Assembly (NCBI RefSeq): GCF_032595075.1
Contig: NZ_CP118735.1
Location: 1,888,001-1,952,000, forward strand
From: Streptococcus sp. 29887
Lineage (GTDB): Bacteria; Bacillota; Bacilli; Lactobacillales; Streptococcaceae
Direction: 5' to 3'
Length of the DNA: 64,000 nt
Part shown: positions 31,053 through 39,290 of the stretch, in pieces
How the letters are laid out: each line of letters starts with the position of its first letter
How positions within the stretch are numbered: position 1 is the first letter of the stretch
Notes under the pieces: generated by a model
What the model was told of the DNA's origin: nothing
The model's database searches: none
What the model saw: only the letters and a program-made list of their open reading frames with translations
Translations under genes and position numbers: made by a program

Positions 31053-31934
31053 TTATTTTTCAGATACTTGTTTGGCCAAGGCAAAGTTTCCAAGTGTAGC
31101 TGAACCATTTTCAGCAACTGCAGGGGTTACAATGTACTCTTTGACATCTGGTATTGGAAGGTAATCATTCATCAAACCAACAAATTTCTCACGCACACGG
31201 TTGAGCATGTGTTCTTGGGCCATAACCCCACCACCAAATACAATGACTTGTGGACGATATAGCAGAGTTGCTTGAACAGCTGCTTGAGCAATGTAGTAGG
31301 CTTGAACATCCCAGACATCTGAGTTGAGTTCAATCAACTCACCACGGATGCCAGTACGGCCTTCAAGTGAAGGACCTGCCGCCAAGCCTTCCAAACAGCC
31401 ATTGTGGAAGGGACATACGCCGTTGAACTCGTGCTTGACATCATATGGATGCAAAGCAACATAAGTATGACCTGCTTCTGTATGGCCCAAACCTCCAATA
31501 AATTCACCGTTTTGGATAGCGCCAGCACCGATACCTGTACCGATGGTGTAATAAACCAAGCTCTTAACACCCTTACGAACCAAGGTTTCACCATAGGCAG
31601 ATGAGTTAACATCTGTCGTGAAATAGAACGGAATATTGAATTCCTTAGCAATCAAACCGAGTAAGTCAATGTTTGACCAGTGTGGTTTTGGCGTGGAAGT
31701 AATGTAGCCATAGGTCTGTGAATTTTGATCGATATCAATCGGACCAAAAGAACCAATGGCAATACCTGCCAAACGATCCTCATAACGCTTGAAAAATTCA
31801 ACTGTACGTTCAATAGTTTCATAAGGCGTTGTGGTTGGAAATTGTGTTTTTTCAATTACTTGGAAATTCTCATCACCAACCGCACAAACAAACTTCGTTC
31901 CACCAGCTTCAAGGCTTCCGTATAATTTTGTCAT
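31053..31934 (-). CDS. scrK: ROK-family fructokinase ScrK
   Basis: Phosphorylates the fructose released when ScrB splits sucrose-6-phosphate. The ROK fold shows LEAGGTKFVCAVG (phosphate loop), TIGTGIGAGA, and the zinc/ROK signature GHTEAGH together with the HPYDVKHEFNGVCPFHNGC cluster (His and three Cys/His ligands). 293 residues, typical of streptococcal ScrK. It lies downstream of scrA, separated by a small repeat and a terminator, and has a TATAAT (31961-31966) before its start, so it can be transcribed alone. Confidence 0.93.
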   Translation of the reverse strand: MTKLYGSLEAGGTKFVCAVGDENFQVIEKTQFPTTTPYETIERTVEFFKRYEDRLAGIAIGSFGPIDIDQNSQTYGYITSTPKPHWSNIDLLGLIAKEFNIPFYFTTDVNSSAYGETLVRKGVKSLVYYTIGTGIGAGAIQNGEFIGGLGHTEAGHTYVALHPYDVKHEFNGVCPFHNGCLEGLAAGPSLEGRTGIRGELIELNSDVWDVQAYYIAQAAVQATLLYRPQVIVFGGGVMAQEHMLNRVREKFVGLMNDYLPIPDVKEYIVTPAVAENGSATLGNFALAKQVSEK

Positions 31935-31985
31935 GAATTTTCTCCCTTTTTGTTTTTTTCATTATACCATAGATAGAAATAGAAG

Positions 31986-32006
31986 AAAAAGGCTTACCGC
32001 CTTTTT
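31986..32006. terminator. Terminator between scrA and scrK
   Basis: AAAAAGGC, 5-base loop, GCCTTTTT. In minus-strand direction it ends scrA transcripts. Confidence 0.82.
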
Positions 32007-32038
32007 CCTAGATATATTATTTCTAGGCTCTCATCTTA

Positions 32039-32109
32039 CTTTCAGTACTAGGCAACGAGCCGCAGGCATAACTGAAGTTAGGCAAGGCGAGTTAACGAAG
32101 TAATGAAAG
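32039..32109. repeat. Miniature inverted-repeat element, family 2 copy B (scrA-scrK gap)
   Basis: 71 bases bounded by CTTTCAGTACT (32039-32049) and AGTAATGAAAG (32099-32109), inverted with one mismatch. The interior has AGGCAACGAGCCGCAGGCAT and TTAGGCAAGGCGAG, close to the copies at 18914 and 56533. Confidence 0.65.
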
Positions 32110-32127
32110 CAAAGAGGAGGTCTAGAA

Positions 32128-34005
32128 TTATTTTGCAACTTTCAAGAAGTCTTCCCCGTGAGCGATTGTTCCCTCAGCAAGTGGTGAAACTTCTGTGAAG
32201 TCTGCTGTGTTTGTCACGATGATCATAGTTGTATCATCAAGACCAGCTTCAGCAATTTTCGCTGCATCGAATTTAGCAAGTGGCGTACCAGCTTTCACCT
32301 TGTCGCCAGCTGCAACCAATTTTTCAAATCCGTTACCATTCATTGATACTGTATCAATACCGATGTGGATCAAGATTTCTGCACCTGAAGCTGTTTTCAA
32401 GCCATAGGCGTGACCTGTTTCAAAAGCGATTGTTACTTCTGCATCTGCTGGTGCGTAAACAACACCTTCAGTTGGCTTAACTGCCAAACCTTTACCCATA
32501 GCTCCTGAAGAGAAGACTGGGTCATTCACATTTTCAAGGGCAACTACGTCACCTGAAAGTGGAGATACAAGAGTTTCTTCAGCCACTTCTGCAACAGGTG
32601 CTGTTGGAGCTGCTGCTACAGAGGCATTAGGCTTTTTTACGTCTTTCTCCTCATCTTCATAACCGAAGAAGTAAGTCAAAGCGAAACCAAGTGCAAATGA
32701 TACTGCTACCATAAGGATATATTGGAAGAATTGTCCGTTACCTGCGTACAAAGTCATACCTGGGATGATTGTAACACCCATACCTGTACCAGCAAGACCA
32801 AGAATCGATGCGAAAGCACCACCGATAGCACCAGCAATCAATGAAAGAAGGAATGGCTTACGGAAACGCAAGTTCACACCGAAGATAGCTGGCTCAGTAA
32901 TACCGAGGAAGGCAGAAAGAGCTGCTGGAAAAGCAAGAGCTTTCAATTTAGGATTCTTCGTTTTCACACCAACCGCTACTGTAGCAGCACCTTGTGCTGT
33001 CATAGCTGCAGTGATGATAGCGTTGAATGGGTTAGCACCAGTGTTTGCTACCAATTGAGCTTCCAAGAAGTTGAAGATATGGTGAACACCTGATACAACG
33101 ATAACTTGGTGAACACCACCGATAAGGAGACCACCAAGACCCATCGGCAAGTTCAAAATAGCTTGTGTACCAGCTAAGATGTAGTTTTCAACCACGTGGA
33201 AGACTGGACCGATGACAAACAAGCCAAGAATAGACATTACAAACAAGGTCACGAATGGTGTTACCAAGAGGTCAAGAACTTCTGGAACAACCTTGCGGAC
33301 AGCTTTTTCAAATTTAGCACCGATTAAACCGATGATGAAGGCTGGCAATACTGAACCTTGCAAACCAACAACTGGGATGAAACCAAAGAAGATAGTTGGT
33401 TTCACATCGCCACCTGATGCTACAACCCAAGCGTTTGGTAATTGACCAGCAATCAGCATCATACCGAGTACAATACCGATTGTTTGGTTCCCACCGAATA
33501 CGCGGAATGTTGACCATACTACCAAGGCTGGTAATACGATGAAGGCTGTATCTGTCAAGATTTGTGAGTAAACGTTCAAATCTTCAGGAAGTGTGTAACC
33601 AAGCGCCCCAAGAAGACCACGAAGACCCATGAAAAGACCAGTTGCTACGATAGCAGGGATGATTGGAACGAATACGTCACCGAAAGTACGGATCGCACGT
33701 TGGAAAGCATTTCCTTGAGCTGCTGCTTCTGCTTTTTGCTCACCAGTTGTAGCAGTTGGCAAACCAAGGGCAACAACTTCATCGTAGATTTTGTTAACTG
33801 TACCAGTACCAAAGATGATTTGGTATTGACCAGAGTTGAAGAAAGCACCTTGTACTTTTTCGATATTTTCGACTGTATCCTTGTCGATTTTTCCTTCATC
33901 AACAACCATTACACGAAGGCGAGTCGCACAGTGGGCAACACTGCGTACATTCTCACGTCCGCCAAGGGCGTCAATGACTTTTTTTGCAATTTCAGTATTG
34001 TTCAT
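32128..34005 (-). CDS. scrA: Sucrose PTS EIIBCA transporter ScrA
   Basis: Imports sucrose as sucrose-6-phosphate. 625 residues in the order IIB (1-90, phospho-Cys26 in SVAHCATRLRV), IIC (about 110-455, roughly ten membrane segments), linker, and IIA (about 490-625, phospho-His in ILIHIGIDTVSMNG). The ATG has GGAG 11 bases upstream. It diverges from scrB-scrR across a 204-base operator region and carries a strong promoter with a cre-like site. Confidence 0.95.
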   Translation of the reverse strand: MNNTEIAKKVIDALGGRENVRSVAHCATRLRVMVVDEGKIDKDTVENIEKVQGAFFNSGQYQIIFGTGTVNKIYDEVVALGLPTATTGEQKAEAAAQGNAFQRAIRTFGDVFVPIIPAIVATGLFMGLRGLLGALGYTLPEDLNVYSQILTDTAFIVLPALVVWSTFRVFGGNQTIGIVLGMMLIAGQLPNAWVVASGGDVKPTIFFGFIPVVGLQGSVLPAFIIGLIGAKFEKAVRKVVPEVLDLLVTPFVTLFVMSILGLFVIGPVFHVVENYILAGTQAILNLPMGLGGLLIGGVHQVIVVSGVHHIFNFLEAQLVANTGANPFNAIITAAMTAQGAATVAVGVKTKNPKLKALAFPAALSAFLGITEPAIFGVNLRFRKPFLLSLIAGAIGGAFASILGLAGTGMGVTIIPGMTLYAGNGQFFQYILMVAVSFALGFALTYFFGYEDEEKDVKKPNASVAAAPTAPVAEVAEETLVSPLSGDVVALENVNDPVFSSGAMGKGLAVKPTEGVVYAPADAEVTIAFETGHAYGLKTASGAEILIHIGIDTVSMNGNGFEKLVAAGDKVKAGTPLAKFDAAKIAEAGLDDTTMIIVTNTADFTEVSPLAEGTIAHGEDFLKVAK

Positions 34006-34040
34006 CTTGCAAAAATCTCCTTAAATTATTTTTTGTTTTT

Positions 34041-34108
34041 TGAAAGTGTTTTCACGCTTTCGATGGTTTAATTATATCACTTTTACAAAATATGTCAAAC
34101 GTTTTGCA
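34041..34108 (-). promoter_or_regulatory. scrA promoter, cre-like site and ScrR-type operator
   Basis: Minus strand: TTGACA (34093-34098), 16-base spacer, TATAAT (34071-34076). TGAAAGTGTTTTCA (34041-34054) has one mismatch to the cre consensus and lies downstream of the start point. TGTCAAACGTTTTGCA (34093-34108), a LacI-type half-symmetric site, covers the -35. Confidence 0.75.
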
Positions 34109-34158
34109 GAATTTTTTAAAAAATTCCAATAATCATTGTAAAAAGCTTGATTTTTCAC

Positions 34159-34178
34159 AAGAAAACGTTTACTATAAT
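34159..34178 (+). promoter_or_regulatory. scrB promoter region with LacI-type operator
   Basis: AAGAAAACGTTTACTA (34159-34174) has the AAACGTTT core found in the scrA operator and overlaps an extended -10, TACTATAAT (-10 hexamer 34173-34178). No good -35 is visible; TTGATT at 34147 is 20 bases away. Confidence 0.6.
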
Positions 34179-34209
34179 AATTGAAATATTAGATAAAATT
34201 GGAGATAGT

Positions 34210-35664
34210 ATGACCTTTACTACCGAAGAACGTTACAGAGCTTATGCTGACTGGACGCCAGAATACATTGAAAAAATCAAAAAGAATACGGAGAGTTCTC
34301 CTTGGAGAACCAACTTCCACATTGAAACGCCTCATGGTCTGTTAAACGATCCAAATGGCTTTTCATATTTCAACGGAAAATGGACTCTCTTCTACCAGTA
34401 TTTCCCATTTGGTGCTGCACACGGCTTAAAATCATGGGTACATACTGAATCAACGGACTTGGTGCACTTTGAAGAAACTGGTACGGTTATGTATCCCGAT
34501 ACACCACTTGATAGCCACGGGGCCTACTCTGGTTCTGCTATGGAATTTGGTGACAAACTCTTCCTCTTCTATACAGGAAATGTCCGCGATGAAAACTGGA
34601 TCCGCCACCCTTACCAAATTGGTGCCTTGATGGACAAAGATGGCAAAATTGAAAAGATTGACAAAATCTTGATTGACCAACCCGAAGACACAACTGATCA
34701 CTTCCGCGATCCGCAAATCTTCAACTACAAAGGCCAATATTATGCCATTGTCGGCGGACAAAACTTGGACAAAAAAGGGATTGTCAAACTTTATAAAGCT
34801 GAAAACAATGACTACCTCAACTGGACCTTGGTCGGTGACTTGGATTTTGCCAATGATATGACGGCCTACATGATGGAATGTCCAAATATTGCTTTCGTCG
34901 GTGAACAACCAATCCTTCTCTACTGCCCACAAGGGTTGGACAAAGAAGTCTTGGACTACGGCAATATCTATCCAAACATGTATAAAATTGGACAAAGTTT
35001 TGACCCTGAAACAGCAACCATTGTTGAACCAAGTGAATTGATCAACTTAGACTACGGATTTGAGTGCTACGCAACACAAGCCTTCAACGCTCCAGATGGT
35101 CGCACCTTGTCAGTCAGCTGGTTGGCTCTTCCAGATGTGGAATACCCAACTGATGCTTATGATTACCAAGGCTGCTTGTCATTGGTTAAAGAATTGACTA
35201 TCAAGGACGGTAAGCTTTACCAATACCCTGTTGAAGCCATTACAAGCCTGCGTAAAGAAGCTCAGCCATTTTCAGCCCAAAAAGAAACCAATAATGTTTA
35301 TGAATTGGAACTTGATTTTTCAGCAGGCACCAAGCATGAAATCGTTCTATTCACAAATAAAGACAATCAGGGTCTTGTCTTGACTGTCGATACAGAGAAG
35401 GGACAGATTACAGTGGACCGTGAACATTGTGGCCAGCCATTTGCTTTAGATTTCGGTACAAGTCGCTCATGTGCTATTGAGGCAGCTGCATTAACTGCCA
35501 ATATCTTCATTGACAAATCAGTCTTTGAAATTTTCATCAATAAAGGAGAAAAAGTATTTTCTGGTCGTATCTTCCCTCATGCAGATCAAAATGGTATCGC
35601 CATCACTGCTGGTAATCCGACTGGAACCTACTACCATTTAGATTATGGTCGCAAAACTAACTGA
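34210..35664 (+). CDS. scrB: Sucrose-6-phosphate hydrolase ScrB (GH32)
   Basis: Splits imported sucrose-6-phosphate into glucose-6-phosphate and fructose. GH32 five-bladed propeller with nucleophile Asp47 in LLNDPNGF, FRDPQIF (transition-state Asp) and the acid/base Glu in MECPNIAF; a beta-sandwich C-terminal domain follows. The start at 34210 (MTFTTEERYR) gives 484 residues with GGAG upstream; an ATG at 34147 lies in the operator region and is rejected. scrR starts 20 bases before its stop. Confidence 0.95.
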   Translation: MTFTTEERYRAYADWTPEYIEKIKKNTESSPWRTNFHIETPHGLLNDPNGFSYFNGKWTLFYQYFPFGAAHGLKSWVHTESTDLVHFEETGTVMYPDTPLDSHGAYSGSAMEFGDKLFLFYTGNVRDENWIRHPYQIGALMDKDGKIEKIDKILIDQPEDTTDHFRDPQIFNYKGQYYAIVGGQNLDKKGIVKLYKAENNDYLNWTLVGDLDFANDMTAYMMECPNIAFVGEQPILLYCPQGLDKEVLDYGNIYPNMYKIGQSFDPETATIVEPSELINLDYGFECYATQAFNAPDGRTLSVSWLALPDVEYPTDAYDYQGCLSLVKELTIKDGKLYQYPVEAITSLRKEAQPFSAQKETNNVYELELDFSAGTKHEIVLFTNKDNQGLVLTVDTEKGQITVDREHCGQPFALDFGTSRSCAIEAAALTANIFIDKSVFEIFINKGEKVFSGRIFPHADQNGIAITAGNPTGTYYHLDYGRKTN

Positions 35665-36610
35665 TGTCGCCCAGCTTGCTGGAGTTAGCCCGACAACGGT
35701 TTCTCGTGTTATCAATAAAAAGGGCTACTTATCGGAAAAAACGGTCCGTAAAGTTGAAGAAGCCATGCGAGAACTAGGCTACAAGCCTAATAACTTAGCT
35801 CGTAGTTTGCAAGGTAAGTCTGCCAAGCTAGTTGGTTTGATTTTCCCTAATATCAACAATATATTCTATGCCGAGTTAATTAGCCATTTGGAAAGCCAAC
35901 TCTTCAACCGTGGTTACAAGACAATTATTTGCAATAGCCAACATGAATCCGAAAAGGAAAGAGAATACTTGGAAATGTTAGCTGCCAACCAGGTGGATGG
36001 GATCATTTCAGGTAGTCATAACTTGGGTATCAAGGATTATGATCGAGTGTCTGCTCCCATCATAGCCTTCGACCGCAACCTGTCACCGTCAATCCCTGTC
36101 GTTTCATCTGACAACCATGCTGGCGGTGTACTTGCTGCCAAAACATTGAAAAAGGCTGGTTGCCAGCGACCTATTATGATTTCTGGTAATGACGATTCCA
36201 ACTCACCGACTGGACTTCGCCAATTAGGCTTCCTCTCCATCTTACCAGATGCCATAGTCTACCACGTTTCCAGTGATTTCTCTCCCGTTAGAAAAGAAAT
36301 GGAAATCCGTACGATTATTGAAAAACATCAACCAGATGGTATTTTCGTGTCTGGTGATGCTACTGCTATGTTGGTCTGGAATGTGGCACGTTCGCTCAAC
36401 CTGTCCATTCCACAGGAGCTAAAACTCATCGGTTATGATGGAACCCACTTTATTGAAAACTTCTATCCCCAACTGACAACGATTAAGCAACCCCTAGAGG
36501 ATATTGCAAAACTAATGGTTGACTTATTGATTGAGAAAATTGAGGGTAAGGAATTAAGCAAACATAATTATATCTTGCCAGTATCACTACTAGCAGGGGG
36601 CAGTATATAA
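35645..36610 (+). CDS. scrR: LacI-family sucrose operon repressor ScrR
   Basis: 321 residues. The N-terminal helix-turn-helix KLTDVAQLAGVSPTTVSRVI is followed by a periplasmic-binding-protein-like sensor domain. In streptococci ScrR represses scrA and scrB and is released by a sucrose or fructose phosphate. The ATG lies inside the end of scrB (20-base overlap in another frame). Its targets are probably the two AAACGTTT sites between scrA and scrB. Confidence 0.93.
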   Translation: MVAKLTDVAQLAGVSPTTVSRVINKKGYLSEKTVRKVEEAMRELGYKPNNLARSLQGKSAKLVGLIFPNINNIFYAELISHLESQLFNRGYKTIICNSQHESEKEREYLEMLAANQVDGIISGSHNLGIKDYDRVSAPIIAFDRNLSPSIPVVSSDNHAGGVLAAKTLKKAGCQRPIMISGNDDSNSPTGLRQLGFLSILPDAIVYHVSSDFSPVRKEMEIRTIIEKHQPDGIFVSGDATAMLVWNVARSLNLSIPQELKLIGYDGTHFIENFYPQLTTIKQPLEDIAKLMVDLLIEKIEGKELSKHNYILPVSLLAGGSI

Positions 36611-36650
36611 AAAGAACAGTACTTGACATCGGTCGGGTACTGTTCTTTTT
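36609..36650. terminator. Bidirectional terminator between scrR and nusB
   Basis: AAAAAGAACAGTAC, a 14-base loop, GTACTGTTCTTTTT. Confidence 0.88.
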
Positions 36651-36679
36651 GTTTGGTCAAAAATAAAAGGAGAAACCAC

Positions 36680-37099
36680 TTAGGCTTCTTCTTTTACAAA
36701 TTTGCTCAAAACACCATTGATAAATTTGGCTGAGGATTCATCTGAGAATTCTTTGGCTAGTTCGATAGCCTCATTGACAGCTACACGGTCTGGTGTTTCT
36801 TCGAAATGCAAGATTTCAAATAGACCTAAACGCATGATATTCTTATCAATCAAGGTCAATCGGTCCAAGGTCCAACCTGCTTTTAGTCGGCTAGATAATT
36901 CCTTGTCCAAATCCTCACGATAATCTGCCACACCATTGACAAGATTTAGAAGGAAAAGCGGAATTTCAACACCTTCTTGCTCTTCTTCTTGGTCGTAAAG
37001 ATAGGAGAATTGGGCTGCCTGTACAGGTTCTTGACCAAATTCCAGTGATACGATTGCCTGCAAAGCACACTTACGCAGGGCGTGTCTGTTATTCTTCAT
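36680..37099 (-). CDS. nusB: Transcription antitermination factor NusB
   Basis: All-helical RNA-binding protein. With NusE/S10 it binds boxA and prevents early termination in rRNA operons. 139 residues from the ATG at 37099 (GAGAGG about 8 bases upstream; a TTG one codon earlier is possible). The C-terminal VAVNEAIELAKEFSDESSAKFINGVL, in two overlapping blocks, is the NusB signature. It overlaps the Asp23/Gls24 gene by 11 bases, as in other streptococci (efp, Asp23-like, nusB). Confidence 0.95.
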   Translation of the reverse strand: MKNNRHALRKCALQAIVSLEFGQEPVQAAQFSYLYDQEEEQEGVEIPLFLLNLVNGVADYREDLDKELSSRLKAGWTLDRLTLIDKNIMRLGLFEILHFEETPDRVAVNEAIELAKEFSDESSAKFINGVLSKFVKEEA

Positions 37100-37481
37100 C
37101 AAGGAAATCCTCTCCGAACAAATCTTTCAAGGCTGGTTTTGGTGTTTTATCTGGAACAATGCCGTTGACATGAATATTGACAGCAGTCACTTCAACTTCT
37201 GCATAGTTATAAATAGCTGTTTTAACTGCACGTTGAATATCCATAGATACAGCTGGAACATTAACACCGTACTCTAGGTAAACATAGATGTCTGCTGTTA
37301 CTTTTCCTTCGTCGTCAGTTTGAAGGTAAACACCTTTATTTAAGGAAGATTTTGACCAAGTATCTGCCACACGTTTGTTGTGAAGAGAATGTACCCCTTC
37401 CACTTTGGCTGCCGCAATACCTGTAATCACTTCAAGAACGCGTGGTGCAATGACGATTTCACCTTGGTATTCTGTTGTCAT
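37089..37481 (-). CDS. Asp23/Gls24-family protein (YqhY-like)
   Basis: 130 residues of the Asp23/Gls24 (DUF322) family: GEIVIAPRVLEVITGIAAAK at the N-terminus and DIYVYLEYGVNVPAVSMDIQ in the middle. In other Firmicutes members of this locus (YqhY) affect acetyl-CoA carboxylase activity or lipid balance, but the mechanism is open. The gene is between efp and nusB, overlapping nusB. The acidic C-terminus ends in DLFGEDFLDEE. Confidence 0.88.
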   Translation of the reverse strand: MTTEYQGEIVIAPRVLEVITGIAAAKVEGVHSLHNKRVADTWSKSSLNKGVYLQTDDEGKVTADIYVYLEYGVNVPAVSMDIQRAVKTAIYNYAEVEVTAVNIHVNGIVPDKTPKPALKDLFGEDFLDEE

Positions 37482-37507
37482 AAACTCTCCTTTCTAGGAG
37501 GAAACCC

Positions 37508-38065
37508 TTAAGCGCGTGATACGTAAGTTCCCTCTGCTGTGTTGATAACCAGTTTTTGACCTGCTTCGATGAAGTCTGGAACGTTAACCACCAAACCTGT
37601 TTCCATAGTAGCAGGTTTACCTGAACCTGTAACAGTCGCACCTTTGATAGATGGCTGTGTTTCTGCTACAACCAATTCAACTGTTGTTGGTACAGTCACG
37701 CCGATTACCTCTGTTCCGTAGAACTGGATTTTAACGTCTGAGTTTTCCAAAATGTAGAGCAATTCTTCTTTGATTGTAGCTACTGGAATTTCATACTGGT
37801 CGTAAGTTTCAGTGTTCATGAAGAAAGCTGTATCATCCATTTGGTAAAGGTATTGTGCTGGAACTGTTTCGATAATGGCTTGTTCAAATTTTTCATCTGG
37901 ACGGTAAGTTGTATCGAAAGTTGAACCCGTACGCACGTCACGCAATTTCATACGCATGATGGTGTTACCCTTACCTGGCTTGTGGTGGCTAGCTTCCAAA
38001 ACTTTAATCAATTTACCTTCCGCTTCGAAGGTCATACCTGCTCTAAGTTTACTTGCTTCAATCAT
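37508..38065 (-). CDS. efp: Elongation factor P
   Basis: Relieves ribosome stalling at polyproline stretches. 185 residues in three beta-barrel domains: an N-terminal KOW-like domain with the tip loop [15 protein letters not shown] (a Lys in the PGKG loop is the usual modification site), then two OB folds ending in GTYVSRA. No modification enzyme gene (yeaK/earP type) is nearby. First gene of the efp, Asp23-like, nusB group. Confidence 0.96.
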   Translation of the reverse strand: MIEASKLRAGMTFEAEGKLIKVLEASHHKPGKGNTIMRMKLRDVRTGSTFDTTYRPDEKFEQAIIETVPAQYLYQMDDTAFFMNTETYDQYEIPVATIKEELLYILENSDVKIQFYGTEVIGVTVPTTVELVVAETQPSIKGATVTGSGKPATMETGLVVNVPDFIEAGQKLVINTAEGTYVSRA

Positions 38066-38129
38066 TGTATTGAATACCTCTTCAAAATTTTATTTATTCG
38101 TTTTATTTTACCATAAACTGACAAATTTC

Positions 38130-39191
38130 TCAAATGACAATCAATTCTTTTGGAGCCAATGTCAGCACTTCGCAACCTGTTTCCGTAATCAAGAGGTCAT
38201 CTTCGATACGGACACCATACTTATCATCTAAATAAATACCAGGCTCATCCGTCAAGACCATACCTGCTTTGATGGTCTCGTCAGATTTTCCAAAATACGG
38301 ATATTCATGAATATCCAAGCCGATACCGTGACCGATGCCGTGTGTAAAGTTGGCTCCGTAACCCGCCGCATTGATAATTTCACGAGGAATAGCGTCAAAC
38401 TTGCGGTAGGTGACGCCTTCCTTTGCCTGCTCAATCAAGGCCTTGTTGGCACGCAAAACCACATCGTAAATCTCACGCTCTTGGTCTGTCACATGTCCGA
38501 TATGAATGGTACGCGTCATATCGCTGACATAATGTTGGTAATAGCAACCAAAATCCAGCGTCAAGGTCTCACCAGCTTGGATAACCTTTTCAGACGCTCT
38601 TCCATGTGGCATAGCAGAGCGGTAGCCAGATGCCACGATGAACTCAAATGATGCCCCTTCTGCACCGAGTTGACGCATGCGGTGGTCAAGGAAATGATTG
38701 ACTTCCATCTCAGTCGTCTGACCTGGTTTGATAAAGTCAAGAACATCAATAAAAGCCTGATCCGAAATCTGACAAGCACGGCGAATGGTCGCAATTTCTT
38801 TCTCATCCTTAATCATGCGCAAGTCTTCGATAAAGTTTGACATAGCAACCAACTGATACCCCTCAAAAATACTAGTCAGATGTTGATAGAAACCATAGGT
38901 CACCTGGCTATCAAAACCAATTTTCCCAAGTCCATCTTCCTTTATCACCTTTGCAATCTCTTCAAGGGCAAAACGGCTGTCAATAATATCAAAACCTTGA
39001 ACCGTAGCCTTAGCAATGAGGGTGTAACGAGCATCCGTTACAAACAAGCGACGTTTGCCACTGATGAAGACAGTCGCCTCAGTTCCCCAAAAACCTGTCA
39101 GGTAATAAATATTGTTCTGTCCCGTTACCAAAATCCCATCCACATCTGATTGGGCTAATTTTGCCTCAAATTTTTCCACACGCGCTTGCAT
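38130..39191 (-). CDS. Xaa-Pro dipeptidase/aminopeptidase (M24B)
   Basis: Cytoplasmic metallopeptidase that removes residues before proline. The N-terminal creatinase-like domain (1-120) precedes the pita-bread domain with metal ligands in LTLDFGCYYQHYVSDMTRT (two Asp), HGIGHGIGLDIHE (His), TDEPGIY (Glu) and GVRIEDDLL (Glu). 353 residues, the PepP/PepQ-like streptococcal form. GGAGG precedes the ATG. It lies between uvrA and efp; no promoter was defined. Confidence 0.93.
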   Translation of the reverse strand: MQARVEKFEAKLAQSDVDGILVTGQNNIYYLTGFWGTEATVFISGKRRLFVTDARYTLIAKATVQGFDIIDSRFALEEIAKVIKEDGLGKIGFDSQVTYGFYQHLTSIFEGYQLVAMSNFIEDLRMIKDEKEIATIRRACQISDQAFIDVLDFIKPGQTTEMEVNHFLDHRMRQLGAEGASFEFIVASGYRSAMPHGRASEKVIQAGETLTLDFGCYYQHYVSDMTRTIHIGHVTDQEREIYDVVLRANKALIEQAKEGVTYRKFDAIPREIINAAGYGANFTHGIGHGIGLDIHEYPYFGKSDETIKAGMVLTDEPGIYLDDKYGVRIEDDLLITETGCEVLTLAPKELIVI

Positions 39192-39262
39192 AAGCTACCT
39201 CCAAAGATTTTGTAACTATTATAGCAGAAATACTAGGATTTACCAATTAGTTGAAGCAGACA

Positions 39263-39285
39263 AAAAAGCCGCTAGAGCGACTTTT
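39263..39285 (-). terminator. uvrA terminator
   Basis: Minus strand: AAAAGTCGCT, a 2-base loop, AGCGGCTTTTTT with one G-U pair, just after the uvrA stop. Confidence 0.75.
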
Positions 39286-39290
39286 GTAAC

